Shown: positions 50,554-58,985 of the stretch, in pieces | Numbering within the stretch: position 1 is the stretch's first letter | Layout of the letters: each line of letters starts with the position of its first letter | Origin: an uncultured Lysobacteraceae bacterium | GTDB lineage: Bacteria; Pseudomonadota; Gammaproteobacteria; Xanthomonadales; Xanthomonadaceae | Assembly: GCA_937897645.1 (NCBI GenBank) | Contig: CALCNV010000140.1 | Location: forward strand, 133,976-197,975 | Reading direction: 5' to 3' | Length of the DNA stretch: 64,000 nucleotides | Made by a program: the position numbers and the translations under genes | The notes under the pieces: generated by a model | The model's input: the letters and a program-made list of their open reading frames with translations, nothing else | The model's database searches: none | Told to the model about the DNA's origin: nothing

Positions 50554-53030
50554 TGCGAAATCCAGCAATGTTGAATCGTGGTGCGTCCTTTTTGCTTGCA
50601 GCGGGATTGTCCTGGCGCGTTCGTGCACGCATCGCCATGGCGATGCTGTTGCTGTGCGTGGCGATACCGTCTTTCGCGGAAAGCCTGTCGACGGTCAAGA
50701 CGACTGCACTTCCGTCACTGACCGCCAAAGGCGCGTTGACTGGCCTGGTCGCTTTGGATGGCCGAGCGGTTGCGATCACCACAGAGGGCGCGTGGGTGCT
50801 GGCCGCAAACCAGAAGCAATGGCTACACGCTGCATGGAATCCTTCGACGGCCGGTGAGGCCGTGCTGGGTGTTGCCGGCAATGGGGTGCGGGCCTTCCTG
50901 CTCTCGGGCGCGGCTGGCACCGCAGCCGTGACCACCGTGCACTCACTCGTACTGCAAGATAAACAGATCGCCACGAAGTCTTTGCCCGTGCTTCCCAGCG
51001 CGCTGCTGCATGCGCGTGCAGCGGTTACGGCCGACACCGTGTACGTCGCCGGCATTGATGCGAGCGGGAAGTCGAAGCTGTTTTCGATCACGCCAGCGGC
51101 CAGTGATGCGAAATGGCAGGCATATGCAGGCTGGTCCGGGGATGCCGTGCCTACGTCATTGGCGGCACAAACTTCCGCGGTATTCGTGACGTTGCAGGAC
51201 ACGGATGGCGAACACATCCTGCGGTGGTCGAATGACGAGGGTTGGCAAGACCGTGGCGCTGTTCCGGGCAAGGTGCTGCCCGGATCGGCACGCGCCAGCG
51301 GCCAAGCGCATGTGATTTACCTGGTGGCCGCTGGAAATGCGGCGCCGCAGATGATGACCTTCCAGACGATTACCGGATCGTGGGCGACCTTGCCCGATTC
51401 CGAAGTCGCGGGCGCAGTGGCGGCCGCTGCGCTGGACAACGGCGTGCTGTCGGCGCGGCCGGCAGCGGACGGAACGGGCATTGCTTTTTCGTCTACCCAG
51501 ATCGAATCCAGCAAGCTGCTGTTGCGCTGGCTGGACTGGATCGTGATTGCGGTCTATCTGGTTGCCATGCTGGGCATAGGCTTGCATTTCTATTTGCGTG
51601 AAAAGCGCGGCTCCACCTCGGATTTCTTCGTGGGTGGCCGCTCGATTCCGTTCTGGGCGGCCGGCATCAGCCTGTACGCTACCAATGTCAGCTCCATCAG
51701 TTTCATTGCCATCCCGGCCAAGGCCTTCGAGACCAATTGGCAATACTTGGCCAACAACCTGATCGCGGTGCTGGGCCTGATGTTCGTCGCCGTGTGGATC
51801 GTGCCGTTGCTGCGCCGGCTCAATCTGATGTCGGTGTTCTCGTACCTGGAGACGCGCTTCCATCCCGCCATCCGCATGCTGGCCAGCGCGCTGTGCATCG
51901 CCATGCAGATCGGCGCGCGCATGAGCGTGATCCTGTTCCTGCCCTCATTGGCCATTTCCACCATCACCGGCATCGACGTGGTGTGGAGCATCCTGATGAT
52001 GGGCGTGTTCACCATCATCTACACCACGCTGGGCGGCATGAAAGCGGTGATCTGGACCGACTTCGTGCAGGTGTTCGTGATGTTTGGCGGGGCCATCTTC
52101 GCCATCGGTTTCATCATCTACAGCCTCAATGGCGGCGTGCCCGAATTCCTCAGCACCGCCATGGCCGAAGACAAGATGAAGTTGTTCGATTTCAGCTTCG
52201 ACCTGACCAAGGCGACGGTGTGGGGTTTCATCTTCCTGGTGCTGTTCGACGTGGTGCTGACGTTCCCGAAGGACCAGGTGCTGATGCAGCGCGTGCTGTC
52301 CACCAAGTCCGACCGCGAAGCGGGACGCTCGGTGTGGACCTTCGCCGCCATCATGATCCCCGGTGGGTTCTTCTTCTACATGATCGGCACGGCGCTGTTT
52401 GCCTATTACAAATCGCACCCGGAGCGCATGAACCCGACATTGCCGATCGATGCCACCTTCCCGCTGTTCATCGCGGCCGAGCTGCCGATGGGCGTCACCG
52501 GGCTGATCATCGCCGGTATCTTCGCCGCCGCCATGTCCACGCTTTCCAGCATCATCAACAGCGTTTCCACGCTGGCATCGGTGGACTTCTACGAAAAGCT
52601 TGCAAAGAATCCGACGCCGAAGAAGAGCGTGCTGTTCGCGGAAATAATCGGCGTGGTGGTGGGGCTGTCCGGGATCGGGCTTGCCTTGTTGCTTTCGACG
52701 TTCGACATCCACTCGCTGTTCGATGTCTCGATCGAACTGGCGGGATTGCTGGGTGGTGGCTTTGCCGGTGCCTACACGTTGGGCATGTTCACCAGGCGCG
52801 CCAATTCACAGGGCGTGGCGATCGGCATCGGCGCCAGCATCGTGCTGACCCTGGTCATCTGGTCATTCCAACTGGTGCATCCGTATTTCTACCTGGGCAT
52901 CTCGATCATGTTGTGCATCGTGATCGGCTACGTGGCCAGTCTTTTCTTCCCGGCACCGACGCGTGACCTGGACGGACTGACCATCTACCGCAAGTCCGAC
53001 AGCAACTACGTCAAGCCGATGGCAGGTTGA
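50553..53030 (+). CDS. Sodium:solute symporter with large N-terminal extension
   Basis: The 825-residue protein joins two parts. Residues about 45-320, behind a signal-like segment (IAMAMLLLCVAIPSFA), are a beta-rich non-membrane domain with repeated short strands that suggest a propeller. From about 328 on there are some thirteen membrane helices of the SSS family: DFFVGGRSIPFWAAGISLYATNVSSISFIAIPAKAF, GGMKAVIWTDFVQVFVM and AGIFAAAMSTLSSIINSVSTL, containing the sodium-site Ser/Thr. SSS carriers fused to mutarotase-like propellers are known in sialic acid loci. Cargo here is unknown; a sugar acid is plausible. Confidence 0.88.
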   Translation: MRNPAMLNRGASFLLAAGLSWRVRARIAMAMLLLCVAIPSFAESLSTVKTTALPSLTAKGALTGLVALDGRAVAITTEGAWVLAANQKQWLHAAWNPSTAGEAVLGVAGNGVRAFLLSGAAGTAAVTTVHSLVLQDKQIATKSLPVLPSALLHARAAVTADTVYVAGIDASGKSKLFSITPAASDAKWQAYAGWSGDAVPTSLAAQTSAVFVTLQDTDGEHILRWSNDEGWQDRGAVPGKVLPGSARASGQAHVIYLVAAGNAAPQMMTFQTITGSWATLPDSEVAGAVAAAALDNGVLSARPAADGTGIAFSSTQIESSKLLLRWLDWIVIAVYLVAMLGIGLHFYLREKRGSTSDFFVGGRSIPFWAAGISLYATNVSSISFIAIPAKAFETNWQYLANNLIAVLGLMFVAVWIVPLLRRLNLMSVFSYLETRFHPAIRMLASALCIAMQIGARMSVILFLPSLAISTITGIDVVWSILMMGVFTIIYTTLGGMKAVIWTDFVQVFVMFGGAIFAIGFIIYSLNGGVPEFLSTAMAEDKMKLFDFSFDLTKATVWGFIFLVLFDVVLTFPKDQVLMQRVLSTKSDREAGRSVWTFAAIMIPGGFFFYMIGTALFAYYKSHPERMNPTLPIDATFPLFIAAELPMGVTGLIIAGIFAAAMSTLSSIINSVSTLASVDFYEKLAKNPTPKKSVLFAEIIGVVVGLSGIGLALLLSTFDIHSLFDVSIELAGLLGGGFAGAYTLGMFTRRANSQGVAIGIGASIVLTLVIWSFQLVHPYFYLGISIMLCIVIGYVASLFFPAPTRDLDGLTIYRKSDSNYVKPMAG

Positions 53031-53124
53031 GCGGCGGGCGGGATGTCCGTACGGACCCTGCCCAATGGCACCCTGTCGCGCGGCTGCATTGGTGTAGCCT
53101 TCCGCATTCGCCAAGGGATGCACC

Positions 53125-54006
53125 GTGGACACCCAATTCTTGAAAACCTTCGTGGCGGTCGTCGACTACGGATCGATGGCCGCCGCGGCGCGCCTGCTCA
53201 ACATCACGCCCGCCGCGGTCGCGCAGCAGATCAGGACGCTGGAACGCGAGATCGGCGCGCCCTTGATCGCACGCGTGGGCCGCACGGTCAGCGTGACCGA
53301 AGAGGGTTCGCGCATTCTGCAGCGCGCACGCGACCTGTTGCGCGACGTCGCCGACCTGCGCAGCCTTGCGAATGACAATGCCGTGTCCGGTGAACTCAGG
53401 CTCGGTGCTTGTCCCACTGCGTTGGCGGGCATGCTGCCGGACATCCTGGCGCGGATGGTGGAAAAGTTCCCGCAGATCAACGTGTTCATCAAGCCGGGTT
53501 ATTCCGCCGACCTGTACCGCGCGGTGGAGGGTGGCGAGTTGGATGCCGCCATCGTGCTGCATGCGCCGTATACCTTGCCGAAGACCTGCAACTGGCAGTT
53601 GTTGCGCGAGGAACCGCTGGTGGTGCTGGCGCCGGAAGGCATGGCGGATCGCGATCCGCACGAATTGCTCGCCACCCAGCCGCTGATCCGCTACGACCGC
53701 AACCAGTGGGGCGGGCGCCAGGCCGAGGAATACCTGAAGCGCGTCGGCATCACGCCTCACGAGCGCTTCGAACTGAACGCGCTCAATGCGATCGCGGTGA
53801 TGGTGGACCGTGGCCTGGGCGTATCGCTGGTGCCCGACTGGGCCAAGCCGTGGCCGGAAGGATTGAAACTGGTGCGCCTGCCGTTGCCGCAGGAAAGCGT
53901 GCCGCGACAGATCGGCATCGTGTGGTCGCGTTCCACCGTGCGCATCCGCCTGGTCACGGTGTTCCTGGAAGAAAGCAGCGCGGCGATGAAAGTCATCAAC
54001 GCATAG
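53125..54006 (+). CDS. LysR-family transcriptional regulator
   Basis: The 293-residue regulator has the N-terminal helix-turn-helix FLKTFVAVVDYGSMAAAARLLNITPAAVAQQIRTLEREIGAPLIAR and a LysR effector domain (GELRLGACPTALAGMLPDIL onward). The start is GTG at 53125, with AAGGGATG upstream. It points the same way as the symporter gene, 94 bases after it; the perfect palindrome at 53045-53056 lies between them. It may regulate the citE-like/symporter unit, although the usual divergent arrangement is missing. Confidence 0.92.
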   Translation: MDTQFLKTFVAVVDYGSMAAAARLLNITPAAVAQQIRTLEREIGAPLIARVGRTVSVTEEGSRILQRARDLLRDVADLRSLANDNAVSGELRLGACPTALAGMLPDILARMVEKFPQINVFIKPGYSADLYRAVEGGELDAAIVLHAPYTLPKTCNWQLLREEPLVVLAPEGMADRDPHELLATQPLIRYDRNQWGGRQAEEYLKRVGITPHERFELNALNAIAVMVDRGLGVSLVPDWAKPWPEGLKLVRLPLPQESVPRQIGIVWSRSTVRIRLVTVFLEESSAAMKVINA

Positions 54007-54100
54007 GGCGGGCCCTGGCCCGCCATTGCCATGCAGTAGTCCACGATGGCAACGGGCGCAACAGTCTTCATACCTCGGCACGCGAGCCCTGCAAATTCCT

Positions 54101-54167
54101 GTAGAGCCGAGCTTGCCCGGCTGCCTTACCCGCGACGCTAAGTGCAGCCGAGCAAGCTCGGCGCTAC
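54101..54167. repeat. REP-like palindrome, TAGAGCCGAGC family
   Basis: GTAGAGCCGAGCTTGCCCGG (54101) and its complement AGCCGAGCAAGCTCGGCGCT (ending near 54167) form a stem with a few mismatches. Same family as the cluster at 33200. It follows the LysR gene. Confidence 0.8.
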
Positions 54168-54175
54168 GAAGACGC

Positions 54176-54220
54176 TTTTGTTGCATCGCGTCATAAGTCA
54201 TTGATCGGTAAGCAACAAAA
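54176..54220. promoter_or_regulatory. Spaced inverted repeat upstream of the second TonB receptor
   Basis: TTTTGTTGC (54176-54184) is repeated as GCAACAAAA (54212-54220), perfect over 9 bases with a 27-base gap, in an AT-rich part of the 420-base region before the receptor gene. It could be an operator or a weak terminator for LysR. No other gene is visible between 54007 and 54428. Confidence 0.4.
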
Positions 54221-54428
54221 ACTAGCCTCTGAACATAGACGCGCCCGGTTCTATTCCCCAACGCCAACCCCTAGTCTCGTCGCCAATGTCGGGGCTGTAC
54301 GTAAGCGTCTTGGAGGGGATGCTTGGCACGCAGGGCGCACATGCGCACTGCCGACGCACATACGCAAACGGGGGGCCGCGCATTCGACGCGTCTCTGAAC
54401 AAGCACAAGAACCGAGAGACCACACACC

Positions 54429-56654
54429 ATGAAGCACGTACCGGCCACATTCGGCGTTTTCCTGCTGGCAGCCGCTGTCAGCGCCAGCGTCCATGCGCAG
54501 CAGGCTGCAGCGGCTGATCCCAGCCCGGCGGAAGCACAAGCGGCGGATGCCGTTGAACTGGACAGCGTCATCGTCACCGGCACGCGCACGCCCAAGGCGA
54601 TCGACAGGATCGCCGGCGCGATCTCGGTAGTGTCGAAGGAAGAAATCAAGCAAACCCTGGCCGTGACCGAAGACGCCACCGCGGTACTGGCGCGCACGGT
54701 GCCCGGTTATGCGGAATCCTCCCAGGCCATGAGCAACAGTGGCGAAACCCTGCGCGGCCGCATTGCATTGCGCCTGTTCGACGGCGTGCCGCAGGGTTCA
54801 CCGCTGCGCGAGGGTGGCCGTAACGCGACCTTCACCGACATGGGCATCGTGGGACGCATCGAGGTGATCAATGGCCCTTCCGCATCGGAAGGCATTGGCG
54901 CGGCAGGCGGCATCATCAACTACCTGTCGGCGGTGCCGGAAAAGGAAGGCAATGAATTCCGCCTGCTGACCCGTTATTCAACGCAGTTCAAGGACGACAG
55001 CAGTGGCTGGAAAGTCGGCCTGAACTACATGCGCAAGCAGGACAACTACGACCTGGTGGTGGGTGCTTCGGTCATCGACCGCGGCATGGCCTATGACGCC
55101 GACGGCCGCCGCGTGGGCATGAACACCAGCGGCTCGGTGTCGGATTCGGTGGCGAACAACCTGTTCCTGAAAGGCGGCATCAATTTCGGTGAAGACGGCA
55201 TACAGCGCCTGCAGGCCAGCTACAGCCATTTCAAGATCGAGGGCAATGGCGACTACATCCAGGTCGAGGGCTGCCGCCCCGGCACCTGCGCCAACCCGGT
55301 CACCAATACCTCCGAGCGTGGCCAGATCTACGGAAGCAAGGCCGAGTTCAACGATTTCGAGCAGTTCAACGCGCTGTATACGCACGGTGATTTCCTCGGC
55401 GGCACGCTCTTGTTGAATGCGTACTGGGCCGACCAGGCGATGCGTTACCTGCCGGAAAACGGCGATGACCGCCAGCTGGTCTGGCCGTTGCCGGTCGGCG
55501 CCGAGCGCATCTTCGACCAGTCCGAAATCACCAGCAAGAAATATGGCTTCCGTCCGTCATGGACCACCTCGTCACTGTTCGACGTGTCCGGGCTCGAGCT
55601 GCGCATGGGCGTCGACTTCGTGCAGGACGAGGCGCAGCAGCGCCTGGCCTTGACCAACCGCCTGTGGGTGCCGCCGATGGAATACACCAGCACGGCACCC
55701 TACCTGCAGCTGAGCTATGACTGGGGTCCGGTGACCTTGAGTGCTGGCTACCGTCGCGAAGACGGCGAACTGCACGTGGACAGCTACACCACCACGCCGT
55801 TCCGCAACAGCGTGTTCGTCGAAGGCGGTGGCGTGAATTACGTCGAGAACCTGGTCAACTTCGGCGGAATCTGGCGCATCGGTGGTGGCTGGTCGGTGTT
55901 CGCTTCGTATGGCGAGGGTTTCAGCCTTCCCAACATCGGCATCCCGTTGCGCAACATCAGCGTCCCGAACCAGTCGGTAGACCGCATCCGCGACTTGCAG
56001 GCCATCGTGGTCGACAACCGCGAATATGGTTTCAACTGGCGCGGTGACCGCGGCTCGTTCGGTGGTTCCTATTACGATTCCAGGTCGCCCTTCGGCACCT
56101 CGCTGGCCGTGGATCCAGCGACCAACGACTACGTGCTCAACCGCGCGCCTACGCAAATCAAGGGCATCGAGTTGACTGCAGAGTGGCGGTTCGACGACGC
56201 CTGGAAGGTCAGCGCCCTGTACTCGCGCATCCGCGGCAAGACGGCGTTCTGGAACGCGGACCTGCTGGGTCGCTACCCGGCCGGCGGCTTGAACAAGCCG
56301 ATCGGCGTGTCCGACATCAATCCGGACAAGTTCGGGGTGACGTTCAACTGGAAGTTCAATCCCAATGGCGACGTCACCTTGAGTGGCACGCAGTTGATGT
56401 CGCGCCAGCTGTATGGCACTGACGTACGCGAGTTCGATGGCGCCACCTACACCTTCCGCGAAAACACCAGGGGCTATACGCTGTTCGACCTGAGCGCGAA
56501 CTACAACATCGAGGACGTGGGCCGCTTCACGGTGGGCATCGAAAACCTGCTCAACGAGCAATACATCCTCAGCTGGTCGCAGGTGGATTTCTTCAAGAAC
56601 TACTTCGCGGGCCGCGGCCGCATGTACTCGCTCACCTACGAATACACGTTCTGA
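54429..56654 (+). CDS. TonB-dependent receptor, second glycan locus
   Basis: The 741-residue outer-membrane protein has a signal peptide (MKHVPATFGVFLLAAAVSASVHA), TonB-box-like VELDSVIVTGTRTPK, a plug with RIAGAISVVSKEEIKQTLAVTEDATAVLARTVPGY and IEVINGPSASEGIGAAGGIINYLS, and a barrel ending YTF. Architecture is nearer to siderophore-type receptors in length than to the 977-residue one at 45.4 kb. Because four glycan-type genes follow on the same strand within 30 bases, a saccharide ligand is as likely as iron. Confidence 0.92.
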   Translation: MKHVPATFGVFLLAAAVSASVHAQQAAAADPSPAEAQAADAVELDSVIVTGTRTPKAIDRIAGAISVVSKEEIKQTLAVTEDATAVLARTVPGYAESSQAMSNSGETLRGRIALRLFDGVPQGSPLREGGRNATFTDMGIVGRIEVINGPSASEGIGAAGGIINYLSAVPEKEGNEFRLLTRYSTQFKDDSSGWKVGLNYMRKQDNYDLVVGASVIDRGMAYDADGRRVGMNTSGSVSDSVANNLFLKGGINFGEDGIQRLQASYSHFKIEGNGDYIQVEGCRPGTCANPVTNTSERGQIYGSKAEFNDFEQFNALYTHGDFLGGTLLLNAYWADQAMRYLPENGDDRQLVWPLPVGAERIFDQSEITSKKYGFRPSWTTSSLFDVSGLELRMGVDFVQDEAQQRLALTNRLWVPPMEYTSTAPYLQLSYDWGPVTLSAGYRREDGELHVDSYTTTPFRNSVFVEGGGVNYVENLVNFGGIWRIGGGWSVFASYGEGFSLPNIGIPLRNISVPNQSVDRIRDLQAIVVDNREYGFNWRGDRGSFGGSYYDSRSPFGTSLAVDPATNDYVLNRAPTQIKGIELTAEWRFDDAWKVSALYSRIRGKTAFWNADLLGRYPAGGLNKPIGVSDINPDKFGVTFNWKFNPNGDVTLSGTQLMSRQLYGTDVREFDGATYTFRENTRGYTLFDLSANYNIEDVGRFTVGIENLLNEQYILSWSQVDFFKNYFAGRGRMYSLTYEYTF

Positions 56655-56679
56655 CACCAGGCTTGATGCGTAACCGACG

Positions 56680-58038
56680 ATGGAGCATGTCTTCCTGCAG
56701 TCCAGCCTGAAACGCCCGTTGCCCGGCCAAGGATGGCCGCGGCGAGCGTCGCGCTTGCCTGCGTTGCTGCAATGCCTGCCGTTGCTGCTGGGCATCGTGC
56801 TGATCCCGGTTACGCATGCCACTCCCCCGGCCACCAGCCCTGCAGTCGCGAGCGCCAACACTCCCCGGTTCTCGGCAGAACGCCTGCAGCGGTTGGATGG
56901 CTTCTTGCGCAAGGCGACCGATGCGCATGGATACCTGGGCGCGGTGAGCCTGGTGGTGCACGACGGTGACGTAGTGCACTCGCAGGCCTATGGCTATCGC
57001 GACCTGGATCGCAGCGTACCGATGCAAGCGGATTCGATCTTCCGCATCTATTCCATGACCAAGACGGTGACCACCATCGCCGTGTTGATGCTGGTGGAAG
57101 AGGGCAAGCTTTCGCTCGATGATCCTGTCGAGAAACTGCTGCCGGAGTTCGCCGGCATGCAGGTGTTTGCCGGCGGAACCGCCGACGCACCCGAGCTGCG
57201 CCCGGCGCGCTCCAGTCCGACCGTGCGCCAGTTGCTGACCCACACCGCTGGATTTGCGACTGCGGGTGGCGAGGAAGCAACCAAGCTGCTTGAACGCGCC
57301 GACCTGCACGGTTCAGCCGACCACGCCGAATTCTCGCGTCGCCTGGCCAAGCTGCCGCTGGCGGCTGAGCCGGGCACGCGCTTCCGCTACGACGGCACCC
57401 AGATGGAAGTGGCGGCACGCATCGTGGAAGTGGCAAGCGGGCAGGACTTCGATGCCTTCGTGCAACAACGCATCCTCGACCCGCTGCGCATGCACGACAC
57501 CGGTTTCAGTGTGCCGGCAAGCAAGCGCGACCGTATCGTCGACATCACCGTGATGGGTGCGGACGGCAGACTGGTGCTCGATGCAGGTCGGAGCGCCGTG
57601 CATCCGGGTGAGATGTTGAATCCCTATCCCGGCGGTGCCGGTGGCCTGTATTCAACCGCGCCGGACTTCATGCGCCTGTGCCAGATGCTGCTCAATGGCG
57701 GTGCACTGGAGGGCGTTTCCATCCTGGATCGCAAGACGGTTGAACAGATTATGGTCAACCAGCTGACCTTCCTCGATCCCCCGGTGACGCAGTTCAGCGA
57801 TGCCGAAGGCTTTGGACTGGGCGGATCGGTGCTGCTGGATCCTGCCGGCAAGGGCCGCCTGGGTCCGGCAGGACAATTTGGATGGTCCGGCGCGGCCTCC
57901 ACTTATTTTTCCATCGACCGGAAAGAACACCTGGTGTCGATCCTGTTGTTGCAACACTTGCCCAACGACGCGCCGAATGACTTGCCGCGCCTCAGCACGC
58001 GGTTCTACAACTACATCCAAGAAGCGCTGCTGCCATGA
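56680..58038 (+). CDS. Class C beta-lactamase-like serine hydrolase (family VIII esterase)
   Basis: The 452-residue exported protein has a late signal segment (LPLLLGIVLIPVTHA) and the serine hydrolase motif SMTK (Ser125, Lys128). A Tyr in FRYDGTQM would match the YxN/YxS motif. The third motif KTG is replaced by GWSG in PAGQFGWSGAAST. This profile fits EstB-like esterases rather than true AmpC beta-lactamases. Its stop overlaps the next kinase gene by four bases (ATGA), so it is part of a glycan operon. It could remove acyl groups from an oligosaccharide. Confidence 0.88.
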   Translation: MEHVFLQSSLKRPLPGQGWPRRASRLPALLQCLPLLLGIVLIPVTHATPPATSPAVASANTPRFSAERLQRLDGFLRKATDAHGYLGAVSLVVHDGDVVHSQAYGYRDLDRSVPMQADSIFRIYSMTKTVTTIAVLMLVEEGKLSLDDPVEKLLPEFAGMQVFAGGTADAPELRPARSSPTVRQLLTHTAGFATAGGEEATKLLERADLHGSADHAEFSRRLAKLPLAAEPGTRFRYDGTQMEVAARIVEVASGQDFDAFVQQRILDPLRMHDTGFSVPASKRDRIVDITVMGADGRLVLDAGRSAVHPGEMLNPYPGGAGGLYSTAPDFMRLCQMLLNGGALEGVSILDRKTVEQIMVNQLTFLDPPVTQFSDAEGFGLGGSVLLDPAGKGRLGPAGQFGWSGAASTYFSIDRKEHLVSILLLQHLPNDAPNDLPRLSTRFYNYIQEALLP

Positions 58039-58985
58039 CGGCCGTGGTTCGTAAGACCGTATGGGTCGCAGGTTCGGCCAACCTGGATTTCGTGGTGCGT
58101 GCTTCGCATGTGCCGGCGCCGGGTGAGACCGTGCTCGGTCGCGAGTTCAGCACCTTCCCCGGCGGCAAGGGCGCCAACCAGGCAGTGGCGTGTGCGCGTG
58201 CCGGTAGCGTAGACACGCGCATGCTGCTCGCGCTGGGTGATGATGCGTTCGCCGCGCCCATCGAAGCATCGCTGGCCGATGCAGGCGTGCACCTGCAAGT
58301 CATGCGCAGCGACCAGCCCACCGGCACCGCCTTCATCTGCCTGTCCGACGATGCCGAGAACGCCATCACCGTCGCGCCCGGTGCCAACAGCAGCCTGCGC
58401 GGCGACGAACTGCCTGCGTTGCACGACGCCAGCCACCTGCTGCTGCAGCTCGAAACGCCGATCGACGCCGTGGTCGCCTTCGCCGTAGCCGCGCGCGAAT
58501 CAGACGTGCAAGTGGTCTTGAACGCCGCGCCCGCGCGTGCACTGCCTACCGAACTGCTGCGATCGCTGGATGTCTTGATCGTCAACGAGGGCGAACTGGC
58601 CGCGATCACCGGCCATCGCGGCAGCGTGGTGGAATGCCTTGCGCTGCTGGACGTGCCCTGCGTGGTAGTGACCCTGGGTGCACGCGGCTGCTGCGCGCGC
58701 CAAGGCACGCAGACCTTCCTGCAAAGCGGCTTCAAGGTGCAGGCGGTGGATACCACGGCAGCCGGCGATACGTTTTGCGGTGCACTGGTGGCGGCGCTCC
58801 ATCGCGGCGAACACCTGTCGGTGGCGTTGCGCTATGCCAGCGCCGCTTCGGCGCTGGCCTGCACCCGTCTGGGCGCCCAATCCAGCATTCCGCAGCGTGC
58901 CGAAGTCGAAGCCCTGTTGCATGACGATGACCGCCACGCCCTTGGCGAAGATCCTGCGCTCGCCGCCTACTGCGGCCTTGTGTGA
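58035..58985 (+). CDS. Ribokinase-like PfkB-family sugar kinase
   Basis: The 316-residue kinase has VAGSANLDFVVRASHVPAPGETVLG, FPGGKGANQAVACARAG and the C-terminal VDTTAAGDTFCGALVAAL with the catalytic Asp, as in RbsK. There is no rbsD, rbsB or ribose ABC transporter nearby; the gene lies inside an arabinofuranosidase operon with ATGA and GTGA overlaps on both sides. The substrate could therefore be a furanose other than ribose. That is inference from context. Confidence 0.87.
   Translation: MTAVVRKTVWVAGSANLDFVVRASHVPAPGETVLGREFSTFPGGKGANQAVACARAGSVDTRMLLALGDDAFAAPIEASLADAGVHLQVMRSDQPTGTAFICLSDDAENAITVAPGANSSLRGDELPALHDASHLLLQLETPIDAVVAFAVAARESDVQVVLNAAPARALPTELLRSLDVLIVNEGELAAITGHRGSVVECLALLDVPCVVVTLGARGCCARQGTQTFLQSGFKVQAVDTTAAGDTFCGALVAALHRGEHLSVALRYASAASALACTRLGAQSSIPQRAEVEALLHDDDRHALGEDPALAAYCGLV

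Noticed and set aside
56680..58038. AmpC-type beta-lactamase (antibiotic resistance)
   Set aside because: SMTK is present but the KTG box is replaced and the gene lies in a glycan operon; a family VIII esterase is the better reading.
58035..58985. Assignment as dedicated ribose kinase rbsK
   Set aside because: Ribokinase motifs are present but no ribose transporter, rbsD or rbsR is nearby; the operon context points to another furanose, so no symbol was given.
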